Assembly: GCA_023231475.1 (NCBI GenBank)
Contig: JALJEE010002349.1
Span: forward strand, 62,001-126,000
DNA: 64,000 bases
Direction: 5' to 3'
From: Seison nebaliae
Taxonomy: Eukaryota; Rotifera; Pararotatoria; Seisonacea; Seisonidae
Part shown: positions 12,246 through 24,085 of the stretch, piece after piece
How positions within the stretch are numbered: position 1 is the first letter of the stretch
How the letters are laid out: the number at the start of each line of letters is the position of its first letter
Made by a program: the position numbers and the translations under genes
The notes under the pieces: generated by a model
Told to the model about the DNA's origin: nothing
Database searches by the model: none
Seen by the model: only the letters and a program-made list of their open reading frames with translations

Positions 12246-14504
12246 ATGATTGCAACAAAGATCAATGAAATTTCATTGCAATCATCTAAGAGTAATAATG
12301 TCGATATTAAGAACGTTCAATTATTAGAGAATCATCAGAACGACGAAAAGAAGATGAAATCAGATTTAGGGAATTCATCATCAATGAGTAATATGTGGAA
12401 TCAGTTACAATCTGCTTTGAATCTCAATCAAATGACAAATTTCGATATAAATAAAAATCATAATTCGATTAATCTCTTACAAACTCAAATGATGAAAACT
12501 GATCAATTTTCGAATGAACAGTCATCAATCTCTTCAACCTCCTCATCCTCCGATGATCAATTACACCAGAATTATTATCAAACACAACAACAACAACAAC
12601 AACATCCTCAGAATTTTGTTGTTGATGAAAATGCAAATTCGGTGTACACAATGTCGAATTATTTTAATGTATTATTCAATTATCTAAATGCGAATCAATC
12701 AGAGATGCTACAATCGAATGATACCAATAATTTGCTATTCGGTTTCACCGCTCATCCTCAAAGTAAGTAAGAATTTTTCGCGAAAAATTTACATATGCAT
12801 TTTCCATGCAAATTTTTTCCTAATTAAATTTAATGGAATTTATACTCTCCAATCAAATATGAATATATGTGAGACGATTATTCCATTTAAGTTCCTCTCT
12901 CCCCCATTACCATCATATATATTTCACTTAAATAATAGAATCGATACGAATAGAATAAGTTAAGACATGATCAATCATAGACATGATGATAATAAGAGAG
13001 AAAAATAAAAGAAGTTTTTTTTAAGATTTTTCTTATTAAAATATTTTATTCGTCAAATCTTATTGGATCATTGCCATTTCTTACATAATCCACTTCTTCT
13101 TCTTCTTCTTCTTTTACGCAACATCATATTTATGCAATCTTTTGAAAATATTGTAAAAAAACTTCAATACTTAAAATATGGTTGTTATTTATTAAATTTA
13201 TCTCAACATTCTCATCTACTTTCCTTCTCATTTTATCAATTCATGAAATTTCTTATTTGTTTTAGGTCATGGTGGAATAAATCAATTGGGCGGCATGTTT
13301 GTCAATGGAAGACCTCTACCTGAATCGGTTCGTGAAAGTATCGTCAAAATGGCACAACAAGGTATACGTGCATGTGACATATCTCGGAAATTACGCGTAT
13401 CTCATGGTTGTGTCTCAAAGATTTTAGGAAGGTTTAGCTCATTTCTATTTGAATTAAAATTTAATTTAGATATAGATATTATGAAACCGGTTCCATAAAA
13501 CCGGGTGTTATCGGTGGCTCCAAACCGAAAGTAGCAACACCGAAAGTGGTTGATACAATTTCTCGATACAAGAAAGAGAATCCGACAATGTTCGCTTGGG
13601 AGATACGTGAACGATTATTATTGGAGAAAGTTTGTGAACCAGAAAAAGTTCCATCAGTCAGTTCAATTAATCGGTTAATTATTTATTTAATATAATAATT
13701 AATATATTTATTTAATTTTTTTATAAATATTTAAAAATTTAAAGAATCGTCAGAAATACTCAAGGGAAGACAATCGGAAATCATTCGGAATGTTTACAAC
13801 ATTATATTGATTCGATGACTAATGACAACGATAATCATAACCATCATCATCACCATCATAAACAAACGAAATGTTCGACTGATGACGATAATCGAAGGAA
13901 GAAAATGAATGAAAGAAAACGAAAATCGAGTTCTTCTGATAATTTGAAGAAGATGAATTGTTCGAAAAAGAGTAATCTTTCAAAATCAATTCCAACGAAC
14001 GAACATTTTGTCAATTCAACAAAAACACTTTCTAACTTATCGACTAATCAGAATGATTCAAATCAAATGAAAAAATTTAATGAATCTCAAACTAATTCGG
14101 GAGTGGTAAGCGAATCAATAAATGCTGAAGAAATGATGACAAGTTATACGAAACAAATGAATGAATATTTGACGGAATATAACCAGAAATATTTTAATGA
14201 CTTTTTCGCTTTTCAACCATCCATCAATAACGACTATCTCAATCAATTTTGTGCGATTAATTCAACTCAACAACCTACACAAATTGCACATGCAAATCAA
14301 ATTAAAATTGAACCATCCAATTCCACCAACACTCAACAAGAACATTCCAACATTCCTTTGTTGAATGATGTTCATTCGTTGAACAATTATTATAAATTAG
14401 CCTGTCAATCTTTACAAGAGAATGAGAGTTTGAGTAAAGGTGAAATTAACAAAGATTTGATGTTGAATAATTCTTATGTTTCCATGTATTACCATCCGGA
14501 ATGA
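12246..14504 (+). CDS. Pax2/5/8-type paired-domain transcription factor, copy 2
   Basis: Four exons (12246-12762, 13266-13431, 13476-13673, 13745-14504), about 546 residues. An Asn/Ser/Gln-rich N-terminus of ~172 residues is followed by a paired domain starting [18 protein letters not shown] with [38 protein letters not shown] and VSSINRIVRN. This is closer to canonical Pax2/5/8 than copy 1. The C-terminal ~240 residues carry a His run, a basic patch ([11 protein letters not shown]) and Ser/Asn-rich sequence, with no homeodomain and no octapeptide that I can see. The first intron is ~500 nt, long for this window, starts with a textbook GTAAGTAAG and may hold regulatory sequence. Internal paired-domain introns match copy 1 in position and phase, so the two arose by tandem duplication. 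Confidence 0.9.
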
Positions 14505-14643
14505 GAAACAGAAAATTCGAATAATTCAATTAATTCTTTTCTTTTCTTTCTTTCTCGTCCTTAAATTTGTGTTTGTTGTGCTTCATTCATTTTATTTATG
14601 ATCTCTTATTATTTACAATAAATTTACTAAAACTTCCAAAAAA

Positions 14644-14953
14644 ATGGGTTCTTGCAATTCAGCTATATTGAAACGAATACAAAGAGAACGAGCAGGTTTC
14701 TGAAATATTTTCATAAAATTCTCACAAAATGAACAATTTAGAGGAATTCTTTCGTACGGGACGACCTGATGCAAACGGTTTCGTTTATTTCGAAACACAA
14801 CCAGTGAAGAAGTTATCGAACGAAGATATCGAAAATGCAGATAATCGATATTCACGTCCAATTCAAACTGAACGACGTTACACTTCCGCCAACGTTCTCA
14901 GCGCTGCCGATTCGTCGAATAAATCGTCTCAGAAAACAGTAACGAAATTTTGA
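14644..14953 (+). CDS. small protein with possible N-terminal acylation
   Basis: Two exons (14644-14695, 14742-14953) joined across a 46-nt intron give 87 residues starting MGSCNSAILKRIQRER. Gly2 with Ser/Asn at 3-6 and Cys4 fits an N-myristoylation plus palmitoylation signal, so membrane attachment is plausible. The body (EEFFRTGRPDANGFVYFETQ, then a polar tail) is not a family I recognise. An unspliced alternative starts at an ATG at 14729. The stop lies 24 bp from the stop of the convergent CWC25-like gene. Confidence 0.5.
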
Positions 14954-14977
14954 AGGGAAATTTTTATACAAATTTTA

Positions 14978-15781
14978 TTAAAAATAATGACCATCATATT
15001 CTCGTCGTTGTCTCTGTCGAATACGATGACGTTCGTCTTCGAATTCTTTCCGTTTCTCTTTCTCGGAAATCTCCTTCAATTTAGTTGAACGTTCAACTTC
15101 TAATTTTTTCGCGTTCTTAAACATCTTTTCTCGTCGTCTTTCCTTCTCCCTTTCATTCAATCGATGATTCCCACCATAATCATCATGATGATGATTATGA
15201 GATGATGATTTTTTCTCATCAATCACTTCATCGTCCGATCTTTTCCGACGACGATATTTCTCTTTTTGTTGACGATATTTCTGATAGACTTCGTCGATTT
15301 CATCATTATTTGATTCATTAATTCGTCTTTGTTTCCGTTCGGATGATTTCACTAAACCATAATTCTTATCTTTCATTTTTTCTTCTTTCTCATCATTTCT
15401 TGAACATGATGATGATGATAATAATAATGACGATGATGATGATGATGAAGATTGTTGCACCTTTTCATTTTTTTTCTTCAATCGTTTTAAACGTTTCAAT
15501 TGTGCTGGATTATTGAGAAGTTTATGTTGTAATTCTAATTCCTTTTTACGAATAATAAAGAGTGGATCCTCTCTCATTTTCGTCGCCATTTGTTGTAATT
15601 GAATATGAGATTTGGAATTCTTCTCCCGAGATATTTTCTGAACATTCTGATTCTGATTTTGAGAGAGCAAATTAAATTCACCCAAATCAGATGGCAACTC
15701 CCTCCCCAACAAATATTCTTCACATTTCGTATTATCTTTGAATTTCTGTTGTTGGTCCCATTCTAAATCATTCGATTGCAT
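14978..15781 (-). CDS. CWC25: CWC25-like pre-mRNA splicing factor, short N-terminus
   Basis: An open frame of 267 residues contains EEYLLGR, the block MREDPLFIIRKKE and then LLNNPAQLKRLKRLKK, all characteristic of CWC25, a spliceosomal protein acting at the first catalytic step. A Ser/His/Lys-rich charged C-terminal half follows, as in the family. The usual N-terminal block (KSWHP...VWKAEQ) is missing. I searched by eye on the minus strand up to the divergent SIRT1 start at 16189 and did not find it. Either the first exon is very diverged, the gene is truncated, or splicing adds sequence I cannot see. An acceptor-like TCGTAG lies just upstream of the first ATG, so an upstream exon is possible. 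Confidence 0.65.
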   Translation of the reverse strand: MQSNDLEWDQQQKFKDNTKCEEYLLGRELPSDLGEFNLLSQNQNQNVQKISREKNSKSHIQLQQMATKMREDPLFIIRKKELELQHKLLNNPAQLKRLKRLKKKNEKVQQSSSSSSSSLLLSSSSCSRNDEKEEKMKDKNYGLVKSSERKQRRINESNNDEIDEVYQKYRQQKEKYRRRKRSDDEVIDEKKSSSHNHHHDDYGGNHRLNEREKERRREKMFKNAKKLEVERSTKLKEISEKEKRKEFEDERHRIRQRQRREYDGHYF

Positions 15782-16188
15782 CTCCTACGATGCAAATAGT
15801 TAGTTCGGAAGTTAGTATAGAATGGGAAATATGAGAAATTGGAAATTAAAAAAAAAAAGAATTATTAAATTTTTTAAAAAAAAAGCTTAAAATTTGAAAA
15901 AATTAAATTTTAGTAAAATAAATTTATAATAGACGTTTGAGAATGAGGAAAAGCGAAAAACAATGAATTTTTCAAAATCATGGACATGAATGATTTTGTT
16001 TACTATTTTGGCTGAGGAGGAGTAATTATATCATATTCGAAAATTTATTTTCGCTTTTCTATGTAAATTCATGTAATATTTTTCTTATTCGCGTCATGTA
16101 AAGTCTTGTAAAGAATTTCTTTAATCCATTCTCTGTTTTTTCGTAATAGATGAAAGGAGGAAAATGAGATAATCATTTCTCTCTTAAA
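15782..16188. promoter_or_regulatory. divergent spacer between CWC25-like gene and SIRT1
   Basis: About 400 bp separate two divergent starts, so it probably holds both promoters, and perhaps a first exon for the minus-strand gene. It is AT-rich with poly-A/T runs near 15846-15900. No specific motif is identified. Confidence 0.4.
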
Positions 16189-18819
16189 ATGAGTAATTTG
16201 GTTTTGGAAGAAGATGTGACGTGGAAACAGATTTTAGATAATGATAAAATCATTCGTCATTTGACGGTAATTGATCGAATGAATTTAATTATTTCTTTAG
16301 ACGGTGCCCATATCAAAGATCGATTATTGAGTTTTATGCAAACATCTTTATCAATTTGTCCAATTCGATTGTTATTATATTGTGGTTTTGATGGAATTCT
16401 CGCCAATCAATTCTTTTATTGTGCTGAAACATTATTGATGAATAATAGAATGATGAAGAACAATATGTTTAATGATTCCAATTTACTCCATGAATCATAT
16501 TATCAAACGATTTGGTCATATATTATGAAAATGATCGAATCATTCGTCGATTGGCCCAGTCTCAATTTTCAACAGGACATCAATAAAATTCCATTGTCTG
16601 GTAAATTGAATAAATTCCTCCTTTACTCCATGACACGAATGATGAGAAATTCAAAAATGAATGAATTGATTTGGCCATCAGATAATCCATTCAAAACGGA
16701 ATTAACAAATTATTATCATATTCGAAATGTCATTTACCATTTTTATTCGATAATGACAAATCCGAAATTGAACAAATCACTCGTCAATAATGGGAATATT
16801 GGGAAGATTTTGAAAGATCCGAATATGTCTCCCCATTTAAGTTTATTGGATCGTGCTGCCGAATTGATTAAACATTCCAAAAAGATTGTCGTCGTCACTG
16901 GTGCTGGTATTTCAGTGAGTTGTGGAATTCCAGATTTTCGTTCAAAAGATACTGGTCTCTATCCACAATTGAGAGGGATGTTCCCCGAATTGGAACGACC
17001 CGAAGATATTTTCAGTATCGATTTCTTCCTCTTCAATCCTAAACCATTTTATCAATTCGCTTTACAAATGTTCCCTGGTAAATTCCATCCATCATTGACA
17101 CATCATTTCATTAAACGTCTGGAAACGAAGAAAAAATTATTAATGAATTATACACAAAATATCGATACATTAGAACAAATGGTAGGATTGAAATGTGTGG
17201 TGGAATGTCATGGATCATTCGAAAATGCCACATGTGTCACTTGTAAATTTAAAATTCCAACAACTGAAATCAAAGAAGAGATTTATGCACAACAAATACC
17301 TTATTGTCCACGATGTCGAAAACGAGACGATTTCGTCACATTAGAAGATCAGAATCTTTTCTCTCAATTAAATTCAGCGTCAGATGTTGATGAAATTTTC
17401 TCGAGATTCCTCTTAAATAATCCCGTTTTCGATACGAGTAAATCAAAAAAAAAGAATAAAAATCAGATTGATTGTGATCAAGTCAGTAGTACATCGGATG
17501 ATGTTATGAAACATTCCGATACGGAAGATACTCTCGATTTAATAAATTCATTAGTCGATTTGAAATCGTCACCAGTGCACGAAATGAAAGTGGTGAATGG
17601 AGACGATATAGAAATTCCAGAAGATAATTCGAAAAGAAAAATAAATCATCGAGAAAATGGAAAGTTATCGAATGTGGTGAATAATTTAAATGATGATTCT
17701 GATGATAATGATGATGAGAAAATGATTAAAGAAAATTCATATGATGATAGTAGTGATGAAGAATCGTTAAATTTATCAAAAACTGATTTAAATTCTTTGT
17801 TACTCAATCAAGCAAAATTTATTATGAAACCAGATATCACTTTTTTCGGTGAACAACTCTCACAAACATTTCATTCACTTCTTCCCTCCCATTTACGTGA
17901 AACGGATTTATTAATCGTTATTGGATCATCATTAATCGTTCAACCGGTTGCACGAATACCGTCATTGTTAAATCGTAAAATTCCAAGAATTCTAATTAAT
18001 CGACAACGTCTCAGACATTTACCAAAATTTGATGTTGAATTAATTGGATCGTGTGACGAAATTGTCCAACAAATCTGTCGTTCTCTTCAATTGCAGACGA
18101 AAGAAGAGAAATGGAATCTTCCAATTTCCATTGATGAATTAATCCATTATCCCAAACGTCATTTGAGAGAAGTGGAACCGATAAAATTAATTAATCCTAT
18201 CGTTCTTTTAGGACAAATTTTATTGAATTTGAAATTAGATGTCGATATTTCTTATATGAAAATATTTGAAAAATTCTTGAAAAATTCTTATATTTCCGTA
18301 TTGAATAGTCAATCCGATTTCACTATCCATGTCAAATGGGCAAATGATCTCAATGAAATGATGGAGAATAATTCTAATTTCCGTCAATTACTTCTTTACG
18401 GGAAATACGTGGACAAGAGAGAGTGGAAAAAGAGTGTCGATCTTTATATTTTGAGTTAGAAATTTCATAATTTTTTTTTAAAAAAAAATAATTTTTAAAT
18501 CGTAGAAAATTCATGTATCGTCATCGATCGTAGTTGTCTAATTGTGACGAACAATGCCGAAATCCAATTCGGAGAATTGATACCTCAATGGATGGAAGTT
18601 TATAAAGGAGAACTTTTCGAGAAGTTAAAGAAGAAACAAATAAGCAAGAAAATTAGAAAGAAAATTTTGTCAATGAAGAAAAAAAAGAATAAGAAGGTGA
18701 AAGAGAAGAGGAAAATAATAAAACATTCTATGAAAAAAAGTGCTTTGAAAAGAAAATTGAAATTGTCCGATCGAATAAAGAACATGAAGAAAAGTAATAA
18801 GATTTCTCGGAAATTTTAA
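16189..18819 (+). CDS. SIRT1: SIRT1-type NAD-dependent deacetylase
   Basis: Two exons (16189-18454, 18506-18819) give about 859 residues. The Rossmann core carries VVVTGAGISVSCGIPDFRS, NYTQNIDTLEQ and VECHGSF with the catalytic His, then zinc ligands CVTC and CPRC, then MKPDITFFGEQL, VIGSSLIVQPVARIP and ILINRQ. These are SIRT1 signatures. An acidic, Ser/Asp-rich insertion of ~165 residues sits between CPRC and MKPDITFFGE, where human SIRT1 has fewer than ten. The N-terminal ~220 residues are helical-looking and unplaced. The second exon adds NSCIVIDRSCLIV and a strongly Lys-rich tail that looks like a nuclear or nucleolar signal. Without that splice the protein ends at the TAG at 18457. Confidence 0.88.
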
Positions 18820-19096
18820 AGTTTTCCAAATAGGAGAAATTCTCTCTTACAATTTTATATTTTTCATATCAATCCATAATATTTTGTTTTTGTTATTAAA
18901 TTTTTTGAAAATTTCAGTTCTTTTTAGTTTTCCATAACAAATGGAAATTTATGGAAATTTATTTGTTCTGATTATCTTGAAAAATTAATGTGAACTATTC
19001 AAAATCAATGTTGTGGTGTATTATTAATAGTTGTAAGGAGGAAAAGAATGAAGAATAAGTAAATGAAAAGAAAAGTATTTTTATAAGATTTTAGTT

Positions 19097-19823
19097 TTAG
19101 ACTTTCTGACATTCATCTTTCCATTGATGGAATGAACTTTTCAATTTGTTCTTACATTTCTTATTTTCAATGGGAGTGCTCTTCCATTTCTTTATATGAT
19201 TCTCGATCTTCTCCCACGATGCCTTCTCACAATTCTTTCGAAATAATAAAAATGAGAATTTAAAAATTTTAAATTAATTTCCAACTTTCATTCCTGGAAG
19301 TTGATCGTTACAATGTTGATGGATGATATGATTGAAATCTTTGCAAGCATCAATGTAACAAAATTTACTCAATTCCACATCTTTATCATTAATCATTGGA
19401 ACGTCTTGATTGAAGAAATCGGAATCATATCGATTCATTTCTTCATCATATGATGGAAGTAATTTGGGAGATATATCTCTCGGATTTCGAAAACGTTTAC
19501 CACCCGATTTTCCAACACTCACTATCAACAGAATATTGGATTAATTCAAATTAATTTAATTTTGATTAATTATAATTTAAAGAGACTAACACCAATGTTT
19601 AGTGACGACATAAAGTATAACTAGAATGGCTAATGTTTGGAGAACGATGAATAATAAAGTCAACCAAGAAAGTAATCCATATCCTGTCCGTTTTCCCACA
19701 TTAGACATCACTTCCTTAGATATTTCTTTCCTATAACACAATAAATAAGGGATGATAAATGATGAATAACTTCTTACCACTGACTTTTGATTTAACTTTA
19801 TCCGCAATATCCAAATCACTCAT
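19097..19823 (-). CDS. small single-pass membrane protein with Cys-containing tail
   Basis: Four minus-strand exons (19823-19778, 19725-19593, 19517-19286, 19234-19097) join in phase to about 182 residues. The order is a short polar N-terminus (MSDLDIADKVKSKVS), one hydrophobic segment around residues 30-55 (GLLSWLTLLFIVLQTLAILV), a basic patch (KSGGKRFRNPRD), and a C-terminal region with paired cysteines (FCYIDACKDF, QHCNDQLPGMKNCEK, KKCKNK, DECQKV). The absence of a signal peptide suggests a type II or tail-type topology. I do not recognise the family. The gene sits between SIRT1 (convergent) and GINS1 (divergent). Confidence 0.55.
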
Positions 19824-20331
19824 GCTGTCTATGATGGAATCCAATACCATAATATTATGTGAATAACTATGTGAATAACTTCATCACTCACATATTTAAA
19901 TAGTTGAGTGAAGAGAATGATTGAATCGATTTAGCACATCTGTCCATCTAATAAGACGTGATTGAGATTGATGATGTTTTTTTATAAGAAATTCTTTTAA
20001 TTACCTGAATAAATATCGGAAGAATGTTGGAAATAATAAAAAATAATAACATAAAAACATGATTTGTTAATTAAATGAATTTAAATTACCTTTTATTTAA
20101 ACTTGTTTAATTTTATGTTCATCATTGAAACTCATCCAAAATATAAACTAATAAATAACTAATGTTAATAAATTGAAAAAGGAAACCGCTTTCTCAGGTT
20201 TCTCCAGCTCTAGTCATTTATTGATATTTAAATTTAATGAAAATTATGTCAAATTATAAAATTTATTTTAAATTAATTCAAGAAATAATTCAAATTTTAG
20301 CTCTTAATTTTTTGAAAAGTTTATCTTCAAT
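19824..20331. promoter_or_regulatory. divergent spacer upstream of GINS1
   Basis: About 500 bp between divergent starts, very AT-rich, presumably holding both promoters. No coding frame and no recognisable motif seen. Confidence 0.35.
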
Positions 20332-20997
20332 ATGTCGCTAATTAACGAAAGTGGAGAAACATTATCGAATGATCTGATCAACGAATTTTATCGTGAAATT
20401 GATGAGGACGGTGGAATATATGTGAATGGACGTCAAACTATTCCGAAATTCAGTAGGGAGAAATTTAATGAGATAATCAAAGAAATCAATCGAATGCACA
20501 ACGAGAATATCGAACAAGTTCAATTAGTAGTTGATGAGAATAAAGACGGAAGCAAATATATTATGCCTGTTCGATTGAGACATGCGCTAATGGAACGAAT
20601 GAAACGAAGTCTATTGATTTATGTTTATAATCGATGTCGATCATTACAACGTATTCGATGGATAGAAGGTGCGACAATTCTCTCTCGAACAACCAGCGAA
20701 AAATTACATATGGCTGAAAGTGATTGGTACAGGAGATATTGTCGTAATTTAACTCGATATCTGTTAGCTTTGAATGAAGACGAGGAATGTGGTCTCGATA
20801 TCACATTGTTCAGTGATAATTTACCTCCGCCAAAATCCTTATATATTCAAGTGAAATGTTTGAGAGATTATGGCGATTTGGAATTATCGAGTGGGGGACA
20901 TATGAAACTGAGACGAGATACTCAATATTATTTACCGTCAGTCGATTGTTATCATTTGATACGACAAGGCATTTTGTTACATATAAGAGAAACTTAA
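20332..20997 (+). CDS. GINS1: GINS complex subunit PSF1
   Basis: A single open frame of 221 residues. The family-defining C-terminus is PPPKSLYIQVKCLRDYG followed by ...YLPSVDCYHLIRQGIL, which aligns with PPKSLYIEVRCLKDYG and LIRQGVLEHI of animal PSF1. The central helical region has MPVRLRHALMERMKRSL and RIRWIEG, again like PSF1. GINS joins CDC45 and MCM2-7 in the replicative helicase. The length is slightly above the usual ~196, with the extra residues near the N-terminus. The start is the first ATG of the frame. Convergent with sortilin, 194 bp apart. Confidence 0.92.
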   Translation: MSLINESGETLSNDLINEFYREIDEDGGIYVNGRQTIPKFSREKFNEIIKEINRMHNENIEQVQLVVDENKDGSKYIMPVRLRHALMERMKRSLLIYVYNRCRSLQRIRWIEGATILSRTTSEKLHMAESDWYRRYCRNLTRYLLALNEDEECGLDITLFSDNLPPPKSLYIQVKCLRDYGDLELSSGGHMKLRRDTQYYLPSVDCYHLIRQGILLHIRET

Positions 20998-21143
20998 AAA
21001 ATAATTTAAAAATAATTTTATAAATAATTTAAAAATAATTTAAATGTAATATTTTCACATTCGTAAGTTTATGAGATAATAAATAAGATGACGATAAAAT
21101 AAAATGCTTGTGGAGAGAATTCGAGAGAATCTTGTCATTTGTC

Positions 21144-21168
<25 letters not shown>
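21144..21168. repeat. GA dinucleotide microsatellite
   Basis: Uninterrupted (AG)n of about twelve units in the spacer between the convergent GINS1 and sortilin genes. Confidence 0.9.
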
Positions 21169-21175
<7 letters not shown>

Positions 21176-21191
21176 GTGGACATTTCAGAAT

Positions 21192-24085
21192 TCAAATTTT
21201 ATCATTCTTCTTCTGATTTTTCGGGACGGCTAACCAATCATTCAAATTATTCTTCGTCTTCTTCATTTCTTTACCACCATCAGGAATCAATAATTCCTCA
21301 TCATCATTTATTGAGAATGTATCCGTGATTGATGGGAATTTTGATATGTTTTTCTCCGTTTTCGGTTCATCGTTCATCGATTCCGGTTGGTCGATGAGAC
21401 ATTGAGTCTGTTCTTCCATTTCACTATCGGACGGAGGAACTTGAATATAACCACGACGATCGATGGATGTTGATCCTCTTCGAGAATGAATGAGATTTCT
21501 TAAATGCTTTCGAACAACATAATTAATTCCGGTTGCAGTTGATGGATATCGTCGGACGTCATTCATGAAAGAAACATGAACTTTCTTCCGATAAAGAACG
21601 AAGACACTACAAAGAACGAACATGATGAACATCGTCCAAAGAATATAGAAGGAATTTGAATGTTTCTTTTTTCGTGTTGTCGATGAATTGGTGGACTTCT
21701 TATCTTTCTCCACAATCTGACCATCATTTCCATTTGGTGATGGTTTTTTTGTCGAAGTTTTAATGGTTGACAATTTTTCGGATGGTTTCAATGAATTGAT
21801 CGTGGTCTCTAAAGAAACTGATTTAGTCGTAGTAGTTTCTCCATCTTTACTCCAATGTTTGGCTTCTTTACATTCTTTAATTAATAATTTTGTCGATTTG
21901 AATTCCCCAAATTTTTTCAAATCATTCTGCTCATCATTTTGGATGCAAACGTCGCCTGATATCTTTCGATAACCGGTGGTCTTGTGCGTTTTCATTTGTT
22001 CGATTTCTTTACAAACGATTTTCGACGGAGTGAATCCCATCGATAATTTACATGGATTATCTAACTGATTCTTACTGATATGATTATCGGCACGAACGAA
22101 TCCGAAATCACATTCATAATCCGACATCGTACACTTACACGGAATGACGTTTGATTTACTTATGAAATTATTATTGTTAATACACCACGAACCAACTTTA
22201 AGTCTTTGATAAACGATATTTTGACCGAGGACACAACTGTCCGTTTTTCCAATTAACGATCCATATTTCTCATGAGCTTTCCATTCCACATAATCGTTGG
22301 TCGTACATTTCCTCTTGAGTAATTGTTGGAAATTTACCACGAGCAATCTCCATTCTTGAGTGGGGACATTATAAGCCCAAGTGATTGCGTGGAAATTATT
22401 CAAAATTGGATGTATCATCGTTTCCGTTAAGAGATATTGAGAACGGTTATATTTTTCGTTAACGAATTGCACTTTTTGCCAACATTCCCCTTCGTCCATC
22501 GAGAAATAAATATAATGGACATTCCTCGTCGCTATAATGAGACTACCACTATCAGCTATGATGATATTATAGACACCGTTCAATGATCGTTGCCATGTAT
22601 AACCGCCATCATTACTAACGAATGTGTCTCTCGCTTCTTCGTTATGATGAGAGGAGATGGTTGCCAATATGAAAATAATTCCAATTGCTGATTTATGACT
22701 GATGATCGATTGACTATCGGATCCTCGAGAGATTTGAAGGAAACAATTATCATCATCAATTTTCAATTCGTTGCATAAAATTTTTGGGGCATTTATTCGA
22801 TGCCAAGAAGCACCACGATCATAAGTAATGATGGAATGTAATTTACCGGAGGATTGGATTTGTGTCGTGATGAAAACGCCCGTCATTGATTTGATTTGAG
22901 TGAAATCAGAATAACCATCACCATACATATGATGTTTCTCTAATGATAAAGAGAAGATGATACTATTTTGATCTCCAACATATAAAGTACCTTCATTCGT
23001 CGATTCTTCGTTATCGACATGCATAAAAATTACGTTGTGCAAATTCTCGAGAACGGTATAAAATCGTGTGGGAGATAATAATGGAAGTTCTACATCCATC
23101 CAATTCACTTCACTTTCTTTCGTTCGTTGCACTTTCCTTAAATTACTACCACCTCCCATTGGAATGGCAGCGAATACATAATTGTCAATGATTCCGTAAG
23201 AATAAACCATATCTTTCAATGATTCACAAGATTTTGTTGTCATATCATAATAATGGAGTGAATAAGTAGGAATTTTTCCGAATAATAACGAGAACGTTAA
23301 TGTCAATGGAGATACTGAGAATATCAATCTCTCACCATCACTCGACCATTGAGCTTTATGGATATCGGTATTGCAAATCGCTTCCCATTTCAAACCACAA
23401 TCGGATGAATAATATAAAATTCCATCGATTGAAATTGCAGCGACATAATTGGTCTTTTTCGGATTGAAAAGAATACTATGTTTCAATTCAAATGGTGCTA
23501 ATACCGTATGCCAATTCTCCCCACCATCAGTCGTTACAGCGAATGTATTCGATCCATTTAATGACAATCCATTTAGAATGAAAAATTTGTTATTGAATTG
23601 CGATCGTTGTAATCCATTTTTCTGTCTCAATGAGATATGTCCGACGGATGATGTGATATTTTCAAATGTCTTCCCATAATCCAACGAACGATAAACTGTT
23701 GACTTCTTCACAATTTGTGCCATACCGAACAATGATCGATGTTCTTCCATCGTTGCTAATAAGAGACATCCGTCGTTTTCCGAACACCACGTCATCGCTA
23801 TCGTATGAGTCCGATCATATTTGAAAGAGAATTCTTCCGTCTTCAATTTGAAGTCATCTGACACATCTCTCTTGCAATCCTCACTACTAATTTCAGTAGT
23901 AACATGATTCTCTCGAAATGGTTTTGTGATTTTTGAATAAATATCCTCCTCTAAAAATTAGAAGAATGAGAAATGAGAGAAGAGAATGAAAATGAATTGA
24001 AGACAAAAGATGAACCTTTTAATGAAAAAACTATGGGTAGAACATAAGTGAAAAGTATTAATATTGCCCGCAATACCGTCGACAT
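21192..24085 (-). CDS. SORT1: sortilin-type VPS10-domain sorting receptor
   Basis: Exon 1 (24085-24016) encodes a signal peptide, MSTVLRAILILFTYVLPIVF. Exon 2 (23950-21192) holds the rest, about 942 residues in all. The VPS10 ten-bladed propeller shows repeated Asp-box motifs: YRSLDYGKTF, VTTDGGENW, YSSDCGLKW, TYDRGASW, SNDGGYTW and SMDEGECW. A Cys-rich 10CC module follows (CVLGQNIVYQRLKVGSWC, CKCTMSDYECDFGF). A Ser/Thr/Lys-rich stalk, one transmembrane helix (ILWTMFIMFVLCSVFVLY) and a ~125-residue cytosolic tail complete it. The tail has the acidic dileucine DDEELLI, a likely adaptor or GGA sorting signal. It should cycle between Golgi, endosome and surface, carrying ligands to lysosomes. 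Confidence 0.9.

Noticed and set aside
18544-18819. Lys-rich ORF as an independent small gene
   Set aside because: It starts at GTG, and a 51-nt intron joins it in phase to the end of SIRT1.
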